DNA of 64,000 bases, taken from Sulfomarinibacter sp963741385 (GTDB taxonomy: Bacteria > Acidobacteriota > Thermoanaerobaculia > Thermoanaerobaculales > Sulfomarinibacteraceae). Numbering within the stretch: position 1 is the stretch's first letter; each line of letters opens with the position of its first letter. Of the stretch, positions 55,303-64,000 are shown in pieces. The notes under the pieces were generated by a model that saw nothing but the letters and a program-made list of their open reading frames with translations, was not told the origin of the DNA and did not search any database. The stretch covers positions 541,864 through 605,863 of the forward strand of contig CAVUHO010000003.1 of NCBI GenBank assembly GCA_963741385.1, written 5' to 3'. The position numbers were made by a program, and so were the translations under genes.

Positions 55303-56054
55303 ATGGGTCTTCTCCGGCGCCTATTCAAGAGGCTCGGGTACGAAATCGTACAGACGAATGTCACGAGAAAGTGCTCGGAGAATCCACCTTGAATTACGAG
55401 CGCCTGAAGCCGAGCATCAGGTTTGCTCCCTGGAACAGCGAAGAAGAGTTCGAGCGGCTGTACGACCGTGTGAAGCCCGCCACGATGGTTGACAAGGTGC
55501 GATGCTTCGAGCTTCGGCGCCTTGTCGCGCAGAGCGCCAAGTTGGGGGAAGGCTGTCTTCTCGAAGTCGGCGTCTGGCGTGGAGGAACGGGCGCGCTGAT
55601 TGCGCAACGAGCGGCGGAGTGTGGCGTCGAAGACACGGTCTACCTCTGCGACACCTTCACCGGAGTGGTCAAGGCCGGCGAACGAGACCCGTGGTACCGC
55701 GGACGCGAGCATGCCGACGTCTCAGCTGCAGCAGTCGAGGAGTACCTGGTGGCCGAGATGAGGCTCCGCAAGACCGTGGTTCTTGCAGGGGTCTTCCCTG
55801 ATGAAACCGGCAAGTCGATCCCCGATGAACGGTGTCGATTCTGTCATATCGACGTCGATGTGTATCGGTCTGCGCGCGATGCCTTCGAGTGGGTTTGGCC
55901 GAGGATTGTTCTCGGTGGCCTTGTCGTTTTTGACGACTACGGGTTCAGAAGCTGCGAGGGAATTACGAGCTTCGTCGAAGAGCAAGTTGCCCGCGAGGAT
56001 GCGATCGTATTGGGCTCGATCAGCGGGCACGCGGTCGTGATCAGGATTCGGTGA
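55303..56054 (+). CDS. TylF/MycF-type class I methyltransferase (one frameshift)
   Basis: Begins MGLLRRLFKRLGYEIVQTNV. A shift near 55372 joins LGESTLNYERLKPSIRFAPW. Then DKVRCFELRRLVAQSAKLGE, LLEVGVWRGGTGALIAQRAA (SAM site), VYLCDTFTGVVKAGERDPWY (macrocin O-methyltransferase DTFxG), CRFCHIDVDVYRSARDAFEW (HIDVDVY metal site) and GGLVVFDDYGFRSCEGI. Mg-dependent sugar O-methylation is the family role. Confidence 0.9.
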
Positions 56055-57458
56055 ATGAAGGCTGGATTCGTGTCTGTCGCACCGCGTGTTGACCCTCCGG
56101 AGTCCCGGCGGCTTCAACCCAGCGTGGTCCTGGTCGTCCCGCGCGGCGAGGCGGTTCGCAACTTCCTCTACTCGGACACGCTGCCGGCGCTCGCCGAGAG
56201 CGCCCGGGTGACGCGTGCTGTCAGTGGTCGAGGACGAGGCGCTGCTGGCCGGTGTCCGCGAACACGTCGAGGAGATCATTCCGCTGCGCCACTATCCGCC
56301 CGCGCCGTGGGTGTCGCGGTTGAGGGCGCTGACCGAGAACGCTCACGACCGTTGGCTGTGGTCCGAGGTCGCGAAGAACAACTGGGAGCTGCGCGACCGG
56401 CGTGCGGCGGAGCAGGGCAAGCGGCTGCAGCGGGCAGCTGGTCAAGGCCTCGGCGCGGGCGCTGGCCTGGCGGCCGGCGCTGCGCGCCATGACGCGTCTC
56501 GAGCAGCGGGCCTCGCTGCGTACCTCGGACACCCGCGAGTTCGAGGCAGCTGTTCGAGCGCATCCGCCCGACCTGGTCTTCAACTGCTCGCACATCCACG
56601 GCATCGCCGGCGAGCTGCCGCTCAAGGTGGCGCACCGCATGGGGATCCCCACCGCGGGCTTCATCTTCTCGTGGGACAACCTGACCTCGCGCAGCCGCAT
56701 CTTCGTGCCCTACGACCACTGGCTGGTCTGGCACGAGGGCATGAAGCGGCAGCTGCTCGAGATCTACCCCGAGATCCCGCCCGAGCGAGTGCACGTCACC
56801 GGCACGCCGCAGTTCGACTACCACTTCAAGCCGGAGTACGACCTCGGGCGCCGAGGCGCTCTGCCGCCGCATCGGCATCGACCCCGCGCGGCCCTACGTG
56901 CTGTACACGGCCGGGATCGCCCACCACTTCTTCGACGAGCACCTCCACGTCGAGTTGGTGATCGACCTCCTGAGGGAGATGGACCCCGAGCGGCGACCGC
57001 AGCTCGTCGTCCGCTGCAACATCAAGGACACCAGCCCGGAGATGGAGGCCCTCGCCGCGCGCGGCATCGAAGACGTGGTCTTCCCGCGCGCCTCGTGGGA
57101 CCCGAAGTCGCTGACGCCCACGGCAGGACGACCTCGCGCTCTACAGCAGCCTGCTGCGCCACTGCGCCCTCGGCATCAACGCCGCCTCGACCGTCAGCCT
57201 CGAGCTGCTGATGCTCGACAAGCCGGTGATCAACCTCGACTTCGACCCGCCCGGCTCGAACCTGCCCTGGTGCCTGGGCTACCAGCGACACATCCGCTTC
57301 GACCACTACCGGCCGGTTGCTGAGAGCGGAGCCGTGATGGTGGCGAGATCCGAGGAGAGATGCGAAAGATGCTGCGGCGTGGGCTGGTGACCGGGCAGCG
57401 GGAGCGGGGCGGATCGGCTGGGGCTTCATCCTGGTCGATGTTCTGGAAGCTCCGTTGA
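56055..57458 (+). CDS. CDP-glycerol-transferase-like GT-B protein (frameshifted)
   Basis: Segments across frames: AVRNFLYSDTLPALAESARV, HVEEIIPLRHYPPAPWVSRL, AHPPDLVFNCSHIHGIAGEL, GFIFSWDNLTSRSRIFVPYD, HWLVWHEGMKRQLLEIYPEI, VHVTGTPQFDYHFKPEYDL, YTAGIAHHFFDEHLHVELVI, ASTVSLELLMLDKPVINLDF. 'SWDNLTS', 'VTGTPQFD' and 'AASTVSLE' are the anchor phrases of a GT-B group related to CDP-glycerol glycerophosphotransferases and seen in LPS and capsule loci. The end is taken at a stop after MRKMLRRGLVTG. Confidence 0.75.
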
Positions 57459-58289
57459 CGGACGAGGCGGGTCGCGCGTGGCAGGGGAGCGGCTGGTTTG
57501 GCTCGGGGGGGCCGGTACTTGCCTCGGTACCCGTCCAGAAGGCGTTGGCGACGATGCGGTGGGGCCCCCTTCGGAGGGCCCCTGGAGGCGGCGAGCAGGC
57601 GATCACCGGTTCGGACGGGAAGGTCCTGTCGGGCCGCTTCGAGGTGCGATGATCAGCGGTGGGCTCGCTCACCGTCTCGGGATCTACGAGTTTGCCGCTC
57701 AGCAGGAGTTCTGGCGGCTTGTACGCGCTGGAGATCGGGTTTTCGACGTTGGCGCGCACCTGGGTTTCTTTCGTGTCTCGCCGCACGCGCAGTTGGCCCC
57801 GAGGGCAGCGTCGTGGTTGCGAACCTGGAAACCCTGGCGTCATACCGATGCTGAGGTCGAACTTGGCGCGACAACCGGGCTTCGACGTCAGCGTCGTCGA
57901 GGCGGCCGTGTCGGCGAGCACCGGCCGGGCGTTCGTTTCCGACCCCGACTCCCCGAGCACCGAGGCCCATGTCGCTGCCGGCGACGATACGGCGCGATGG
58001 TGGTCGACGGAGTCACGCTCGATTCACTTCGAATCGATTCGGCAGCCCTTCGGTCATCAAGATCGATGTGGAGGGTTTCTGCCGGCGCCGTACTTCGCGG
58101 AGGGAATCGTGTCCTGCAGGCATCCGGTGAACGAGGTGCCTGATCGAGGTTCACTCGGAGGCGGAAGAGCTGGACTGCCGGACGCAGCTCGACGGATGGC
58201 CCGTCATGGTCATCGACACAATGCACCGGGATGGACGCGACTACCCCCGCCACCTCAAATTCGATCGCGCTCCGGAAGGCCGCCTCTGA
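57455..58289 (+). CDS. FkbM-family methyltransferase (heavily frameshifted)
   Basis: From the TTG at 57455: RRAPGGGEQAITGSDGKVLS, ISGGLAHRLGIYEFAAQQEF, LVRAGDRVFDVGAHLGFF (SAM site), then shifted pieces LRSNLARQPGFDVSVVEAAV, SASTGRAFVSDPDSPSTEAH, VTLDSLRID and KIDVEGF. The end reads LIEVHSEAEELDCRTQLDGW and RDYPRHLKFDRAPEGRL-stop. FkbM wording is clear although no frame is longer than about 70 residues. Confidence 0.7.
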
Positions 58290-59184
58290 GGCTCCGTTGC
58301 ACCGTCTGAACACCGCGCCCATCTTTCTCAATTGCTTTTCTCGCGGCGGCAGCAATATTCTCTGGAACCTCTTCCTCAGCCACCCGCAGGCGTGCTCTCC
58401 GATTCATGAAACCCTGGTGATCTTCGGCACGAGCTGGCGCCGGCCGACATTCTCGGGGATCGCTTTCGCACTGCTCTCCGGCCAGCCGCGGTTCTTCGAC
58501 CAGTGGTTTCTCGGCGAGCGCCGGCTGCTCAACCGGCGCGCGGCACGACTCATGGATGCCACGCTCGCGCGCTGGAAGATGAAAACGCTGACCGACGACG
58601 AGATGAGTTTCAAGACCGAGAACGAGATCTACACCACGGACGAGGTCGAGGCGTGCCGTCTGGTTGCCAAGCACAACAACGGCCTTGCCTTCCTCACCGA
58701 CCCGCTCCTCGCCGTGTATCCCGACGCCACCTTTTTCGCGCTCACGCGCCACCCGCTGGCGCTGTACGAGAGCCACCGGCGGCGCGGCATCACGGCCGGG
58801 CCGGAGCAGTTCGTGACGTTCTTCAACTCCCTAGCCTCGAAGATGATCGCCGATGCCGCCAGGCTCCCGGGGTATCATCTGGTGCGGTTCGAGGACATTG
58901 TCGAGGACCCGTGGGAATCAGCTCGACGGGTTCAGGAACTGGCCGGGCTCGACCCGCAGGCCTGTCCGAGGCTGCGCTTCAAGGCGAAGGGCCACTTCCG
59001 CACCGACGGGACCTACGGGAGCGACCTCGCCGAGGGCCGCCATCACTGGATGGACCGCGACCAGGTTGCAGGGTTCTTCGAGCGCTCCATCAACCGCATT
59101 CAGGAAGCGCGCCTCGACACAGCCGAGCGGCGCGCAGTGTTGGAGGGCACCGCGGAAGCCAGGAGCGCGCTCGGCTATGCCTGA
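58231..59184 (+). CDS. sulfotransferase, intact
   Basis: 317 residues in one frame. PAPS-binding 5' loop APIFLNCFSRGGSNILWNLF and 3' segment TFFALTRHPLALYESHRRRG are those of the sulfotransferase family; YHLVRFEDIVEDPWESARRV is the usual middle motif. It would put sulfate on the glycan or a lipid. The ATG at 58231 overlaps the preceding gene by 59 bp; TTG 58297 (before HRLNTAPIFLNCFS) is an alternative start. Confidence 0.88.
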   Translation: MDATTPATSNSIALRKAASEAPLHRLNTAPIFLNCFSRGGSNILWNLFLSHPQACSPIHETLVIFGTSWRRPTFSGIAFALLSGQPRFFDQWFLGERRLLNRRAARLMDATLARWKMKTLTDDEMSFKTENEIYTTDEVEACRLVAKHNNGLAFLTDPLLAVYPDATFFALTRHPLALYESHRRRGITAGPEQFVTFFNSLASKMIADAARLPGYHLVRFEDIVEDPWESARRVQELAGLDPQACPRLRFKAKGHFRTDGTYGSDLAEGRHHWMDRDQVAGFFERSINRIQEARLDTAERRAVLEGTAEARSALGYA

Positions 59185-60433
59185 GCCCGGTCCGTCGAAG
59201 CCGAGGCTCGTCGTCATCTCGGCGGTGCATCCGTTTCCAGGCCACTCCGGCCAGCAACAACGGGTGAGAAACAAGCTGCTTGCGTTTCGCGACCACTTCC
59301 ACACGACGTTCCTCACGGTCGCTGCCGCGGGCGAGGTGGATGCAACCAGGGATCGCCTGCTGACCCTGTGCGATGAGGCGATCGTGCTGCCGTCGTTGTA
59401 CCGGAGGTCGCGGATCCACCGCCTCGTGCACCCGGTGGCGTCGGTTATCTACGCCGCCGCGACCGGCCTCAAGCGCTCGAACTACATCGTGGGACGGCTG
59501 GAGCTGGCGCCGGATCGCGTCCGTTCGGCGATCGGCGATCGTCGATTCGATCTGGCGGTGTTCGAGTACTGGCACGCGGCCGGCGCCGCGCCGGCTCATT
59601 CGGGGTGCGGGAGCCCGATGCGTGCTCGACATGCACGACATTCTCTGGCGGTCCTACGATCGGCAGCTTCGGGCCAAAGAGTGGATGCCGTCGTTCATTC
59701 GGGACGTGGCGGTGGCTCGGTACCGTGCAAAGGAAGAACGCGCCTGGCGCGGCTTTGACGCCGTCATCACGATCAATCGGGAAGAGGATCGGTACGTGCG
59801 GGAGCTCCTCGGTGAGGACGCTAGATCATCTTCACCCCGATGGGTGTCGATCTCCGGCTTTGGCCGTACTCCTGGGCGCCGGTCCAGCCGCCCCGTGTTG
59901 CCTATTACGGCGGGCTTGGGAGCCCCCACAACCAGCGCGATGCGCTCTTCTGTTTCGAACAGGTGATGCCGATTGTCTGGCGAGACGTGCCCGAGGCCGA
60001 GCTCTGGATCGTGGGCAGCAACCCGCCGCCCGCGATTCTCGAGCTGCCCGACCGCGATGCGAGGGTCCACGTGACGGGGTTCGTGGAGGAGGTGGCCGCC
60101 CTCCTCGGCACGATGTCAGTTGTCCTCTGCCCCTGGGCCGGAACTTACGGCTTCCGGAGCCGGATCGTCGAGGCGATGGCGGTCGGCGTGCCGGTGGTCT
60201 CGACCCATGACTGCGTGTCCGGGATGAGCATCGAGGAAGACCGTGATTTTCTCGTGGCGTCTCTCGAGCCCAACGCCCTGGCTGCGCGCGTGACATCAGT
60301 TCTGGAAGACGGAAATGAGGGGAGACGACTCAGCCACACTGCGAGAAGAGCGGTGGAAGCGTCGTACTCCATGCATGACACCTACGGTGCCTGTGCCGCG
60401 CAGTTGATGTCGCGGATCGAGGACGCCGTGTGA
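59177..60433 (+). CDS. glycosyltransferase family 4 (two frameshifts)
   Basis: Overlaps the sulfotransferase stop by 8 bp. PRLVVISAVHPFPGHSGQQQ, RVRNKLLAFRDHFHTTFLTV, RRFDLAVFEYWHAAGAAPAH; shift near 59605; VLDMHDILWRSYDRQLRA, FDAVITINREEDRYVRELLG; shift near 59825; PPRVAYYGGLGSPHNQRDAL, VHVTGFVEEVAALLGTMSVV and GFRSRIVEAMAVGVPVVSTH (the E-x7-E donor site). The C-terminal half is intact for about 195 residues. Confidence 0.87.
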
Positions 60434-60458
60434 TGCCCTCTGGTTTGAGTTCCGCTCG

Positions 60459-61500
60459 ATGAGGGATCCCGTTGTGTTGGTCCACCCGGCATTCGATGCC
60501 CTCTACTACTCCCCCTATTTGGTGGGCCTGAAAAGGACACTGGGGGGATCCGGGTTCCGCGTGGCACCGGGTCCTATCCCGAACCTGGGTCATCATGGCC
60601 TCGCCATGACGGTCGGTGGTCACCCGCGACCCGCGCGGGTATTCGTTTCCGCAAGTGATGGTGCAGGCATCAATCAGCACGCCGAGGAATGGGCAGATGT
60701 TTACGCCAAGGTGAATCTCACCGCTGATCGGCAGGCACGGGGGTCCCGGTGCCGCTTTATAGCCATCGGTCCGAGTTTCCCGGTGCGTTTCGCCGGCGCC
60801 GATGGCCGCTGCGGCTCGCAGTCTCTCGACCTTCCTGGCATGTCGTGGAAGAGTCTCGGGACCCCGGCGGCACTTTTCCGGTTATGTGGCGCAGTGGCGG
60901 TACCGGCTGCCCGAGGAGGCATACGTCCCCGGCGAGTCAGCCCAGGATTACGTTTTTTTCGCGTCGAGGCTATGGGCCAAGGAGCCCGAAACCAATCAAC
61001 AGAGGGCCAACTTCGTCAGAGCGTGCAGGAGTATTCAGGGGCTCACCACGGAGGGTGGATTCGTGCCCCGGCGAACGCGAGATGTTCCCGGGTTTGACGA
61101 TGTGACGGTTGGCCGAACTTATTCGTTGCGAGAGTATCTCGACCGGGTGCAGCGTTCATGTGTGGCATTCAACACACCTGCGGTTGCCGGCTGTCACGGC
61201 TGGAAACTGGCCGAGTTTCTTGCTCTCGGGAAGGCCATCATTTCAACGCCGATTTCGCGCGCGTTGCCCGCTACCCTTGAACACCGCGTTCATGTGCACC
61301 TTGTCGACGGCTCTGTACGATCGATTGTCGATGCACTGAAGGAGATTCGATCTGACGAGGCGTATCGCCGGCACCTTGAATACAACGCGAGGTCGTACTA
61401 CCGAGAGTACCTGAGCCCCGAGAAGGTGATTGAGAAGATCCTCGGGATTGCCCGAGGGCTGATTGAGTCAGGTATCGCCCCGATGCGGAGTGACGTGTGA
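60459..61500 (+). CDS. glycosyltransferase-like protein (frameshifted)
   Basis: N-terminal part PVVLVHPAFDALYYSPYLVG, FRVAPGPIPNLGHHGLAMTV; shifts near 60790 and 60835; then FSGYVAQWRYRLPEEAYVPG, QDYVFFASRLWAKEPETNQQ, YSLREYLDRVQRSCVAFNTP, GCHGWKLAEFLALGKAIIST and HVHLVDGSVRSIVDALKEIR. The late GWKLAEFLALGKAIISTP stretch corresponds to the donor-binding region of GT-B transferases. Start uncertain; the stop overlaps the next start (GTGA). Confidence 0.75.
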
Positions 61501-62134
61501 AAGTGCGCCGATGGCAGGTGCTGAACCACCTGATCGCAGGGTTCGGGTACTCGAGCTATCTGGAGATTGGCGTGGCAGGCGGTGCTGCGTTCAGAAGAAT
61601 CAGTGTCGAGACGAAGATCGGTGTCGATCCGGCGTTGCGCCTCTGGTCATTGTTGCGCGGCGACGTGGTCAAGACAACGTCTGACAGGTTTTTTCGTTCG
61701 AATCGGCGAACATTCGACCTCGTTTTCGTCGATGGCTTGCACGAGGCGCACCAGGTCTCGAAGGACATCGAGAACGCGCTGCTTGTGTTGAATGCCGGCG
61801 GGACCGTCGTCGTGCGATGATTGCCTGCCGAAGAGCCGCGAGCAGCAGCTTGTCCCGCGAATCCAGAGTTCCTGGACTGGCGACGTGTGGCGTGCATTCC
61901 TCGCGATCAGCGCGGACCCTGCGTTTGAGACGTTCGTTCTGGATTGCGAGACTGGGTGTGGCATCGTGCGTCGTACGGGTTCGGCGCGGGGGACGGCGCA
62001 GTTAGCACCATCGAGGCGGACGTTTCCTGGGACGAGTTCAATGCCATGAAGCACGAATGGCTTCGAATCGTACCAGAACGCGGCATCTTCGAAACACTCG
62101 ATTCGATGTACCCCGCTCGGGAAATCGGCCTAGA
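61497..62134 (+). CDS. class I methyltransferase (Methyltransf_24 type, frameshifted)
   Basis: GTG start overlapping the previous stop. SSYLEIGVAGGAAFRRI (SAM site), TKIGVDPAL, TFDLVFVDGLHEAHQVSKDI, ENALLVLNAGGTVVV; shift near 61805; DCLPKSREQQLVPRIQSSWT and GDVWRAFLAISADPAFETFV; shift near 61950; WDEFNAMKHEWLRIVPERGI. This order is typical of small-molecule/sugar methyltransferases in glycan clusters. The end is set at TAG just before the next ATG. Confidence 0.8.
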
Positions 62135-63339
62135 TGCGTGTACTCATGGTGACTCACAAACCGTGTTGGCGCGACCCGCTGAGCGTCGGCTGTCGACCGA
62201 TGGGGGCTTCCCGTATCAGGTGAAGGCGTTGGCGGGTCTCTTCAACGAAATGCTGGTCGTTCCGACGGTGAGTCGTACTGAGTTCAATCAGGGGCTACAG
62301 CCAATCTGTGGAACCGGTGTGGCAGTGAGGGGTTTGCGAGAACCTCGCGGGAAGGGAGGTCTTCCGCAAGGCGGGACTGGCCTTCTGGTTCCCGAGACAC
62401 CTCCCGTTCCTTTGGCGCAACATTAAGGGACGAGACGCAACACACTCGGCGATACCTGGCGATGTCGGTCTTTTGGCCGTGTTCATCGCGTGGACTTTGA
62501 AGAAGCCGCTGTTCGTCCGCCACTGCGGCACCTGGGGCGACCGCTCGACGCTCGCTAACCGTTTCCTCGCGTGGCTCGCTGCCGCGGATCGCCGGCGGCA
62601 AAGTGGTTGTGATGGCCACCGGCGGCGGGCCCGAGCCGCCCGAGCCCGCGAAACCCGGCAATCCAGTGGATCTTCGCGACGAGCCTGAGAGAGGCTGAGA
62701 TCGAGGGGATTGTGCCGGCCTCGGCATGGCGGACGGGTGAACCGCTGCGGCTGGTGACGGTTGGGCGGCTGACCGCCCAGAAGAATGCCCGCGCTTGTGT
62801 CGAAGCGCTGCCGGCCATCCGTCCGGGCGGTTCCCGAGAGCACGTTGCAGATCGTCGGCGACGGGCCGTTCCGGACCGATCTCGAGGTCGCGCGCGGCGG
62901 TGCGGGGTTGCCGACGCTGTGACCTTCACCGGCAACCTGAACCACGAAGCCGTCATCGAGACGCTGTGCCGCTCGCACCTCTTTCTCTTTCCGACCCGGG
63001 TTGCCGAGGGTTTCCCGAAGGCCGTGCTCGAGGCGATGGCCTGCGGGCTGCCGGTGGTGGCCTCGACGGGTCTCGGTGCTGCCCCACCTGCTGGCCGACG
63101 GCTGCGGCGAGCTGCTTGCCGGCACCACCGCGGAGGATGTGGCCGAGGCGGTGATCCGGCTCGCGCGCGCGACCCGGAGCGGATGGCGGCAATGGGCCGC
63201 GCGGCGCGCGAGAGGGCCCGCGGCTACACCCTCGAGCGCTGGCGCGATCTCATCGGCGAGCGCCTGGAGGCCGCGTGGGGCCGGCCGCTGAAGGACGGAG
63301 CCCGGCGATGCCGGAAGTCGAGCAGGGGCGACGCAGTGA
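62135..63339 (+). CDS. glycosyltransferase family 4 (many frameshifts)
   Basis: MRVLMVTHKPCWRDPLSVGC, then shifted STDGGFPYQVKALAGLFNEM, LLAVFIAWTLKKPLFVRHCG, TWGDRSTLANRFLAW, TGEPLRLVTVGRLTAQKNAR (acceptor-donor hinge) and LQIVGDGPFRTDLE. It continues with AVTFTGNLNHEAVIETLCRS, HLFLFPTRVAEGFPKAVLEA (E-x7-E) and MACGLPVVAS, and ends with ARGYTLERWRDLIGERL. A complete GT4 if about eight indels are corrected. The end is placed at a GTGA overlap with the deacetylase. Confidence 0.8.
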
Positions 63340-64000
63340 GCACCGAGACCGCGCGATGGACGGCGCTCGCGCTCTGGCTGACCGGCCTGAGCGCGCTCGC
63401 GCGGCGGCTGCTCGCCGCCCGCGGGCGCTTCGTCCTCGAGCTGCACGGCGTGCCCTCGCGGCCCTACCCGGAGCTGCCGGCGCCCGTCAGGCCATCGCTG
63501 GCGGCGCCCGACCTCGAGCGGATCCTGCGGTGGCTTTCGGGACGCTTCCGGTTCCTGAGCGCGGAGGAGCTTCTGGGCTCGGATGCTCCTGGAGTGCTGC
63601 TCACGTTCGATGACGGCTTCGCCAACAACCACGATGTGGTGCTGCCGCTGCTGATGCGGTACCGGGCGCCGGCGGTGTTCTTTGTGGCGACCCGGCACAT
63701 CGGCGCGGCAGGGCCGCCGCCTGGCTTTCGTCGACGCCGCAGTGCGCTCGGCCTGGGCGAATGCCGAGGACGCACCCCCCACATCGCCCGTGACCTCTTC
63801 GACGGAATGAGCGAGGATCAGCTGCGGGCGTGTGCGGCCAGCGGCCTCGTGACCATCGGCGCCCACTCGGTGTCACACCCCCGATTGACGACGCTTGATG
63901 ACGAAGCCCTCGATGCCGAGATCGTCTGAGTCCAGGGCGACGCTCGAGGCCGTGACAGGGAAGCGGGTCGATCTCTTCGCCTATCCCTACGGCGACGCGG
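63336..64000 (+). CDS. polysaccharide deacetylase (NodB domain), 3' end outside window
   Basis: GTG start; RRLLAARGRFVLELHGVPSR; catalytic pair in GVLLTFDDGFANNHDVVLPL; RYRAPAVFFVATRHIG; shift near 63716; then LVTIGAHSVSHPRLTTLDDE (metal-binding SHSxxHP-like) and, after another shift at 63929, LEAVTGKRVDLFAYPYGDA running off the end. Carbohydrate esterase 4 family: removes N- or O-acetyl groups from the glycan. Confidence 0.88.

Overview
The window is GC-rich bacterial chromosome. Gene content and repeat style suggest an uncultured, mainly anaerobic or microaerophilic lineage such as Acidobacteriota (Thermoanaerobaculia/Holophagae-like). That placement is an inference, since no rRNA or phylogenetic marker is present. 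The left 41 kb is mostly housekeeping and accessory genes. It holds the end of a chemoreceptor, a MacAB-type ABC efflux operon with a Yip1-family membrane protein, a secreted phospholipase-D-like protein, FxsA, two adjacent citrate synthase homologues (one lacking catalytic residues and frameshifted), a secreted penicillin-acylase homologue, an FmdB/ArsR pair, a HIT hydrolase, tRNA-Leu(CAA), a tandem-GAF protein and an APH-kinase/ATPase fusion. Next come a [NiFe]-hydrogenase operon (Tat-exported small subunit, large subunit, maturation protease), secreted propeller-like proteins, a nine-haem cytochrome c, and S-adenosylhomocysteinase.

From about 32 kb to the right edge lies a large surface-polysaccharide locus. 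It opens with a NusG/RfaH-like antiterminator, then a UDP-glucuronate-4-epimerase-like enzyme, a Wzz-BY-kinase, a UDP-sugar dehydrogenase, GDP-fucose synthase and a Wzm/Wzt ABC exporter. Many glycosyltransferases follow, with FkbM and TylF methyltransferases, a nonulosonic-acid module (NeuA-HAD fusion, SIS isomerase, NeuB), a sulfotransferase and a polysaccharide deacetylase. The most likely product is an exported, decorated glycan carrying fucose, uronic acid and a sialic-acid-like sugar.

Intergenic space is full of structured repeats. (1) Tracts with a strict 7-bp period (AAATCCG, AAAATTC, AATTCCG, AAAACTC, CTCAAGC), several preceded by a G-quadruplex-type run. (2) 'B-elements': two palindromic arms around complementary GGGAC/GTCCC loops, whose stems vary from copy to copy with compensatory changes. 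(3) Long-range hairpins ('C', 'D', 'E' elements). Both main families lie in frame inside the UDP-sugar dehydrogenase. They also sit at the edges of apparent segmental duplications that have eroded to gene tails: a 23-codon S-adenosylhomocysteinase C-terminus, a dehydrogenase C-terminus, and MntA/HepT and VapBC modules with deleted toxins.

Right of about 42.5 kb almost every gene is broken by single-base indels although conserved protein continues in the next frame. This looks more like consensus error than gene decay, so gene ends there are approximate and frameshifted genes are reported as one feature across their frames.
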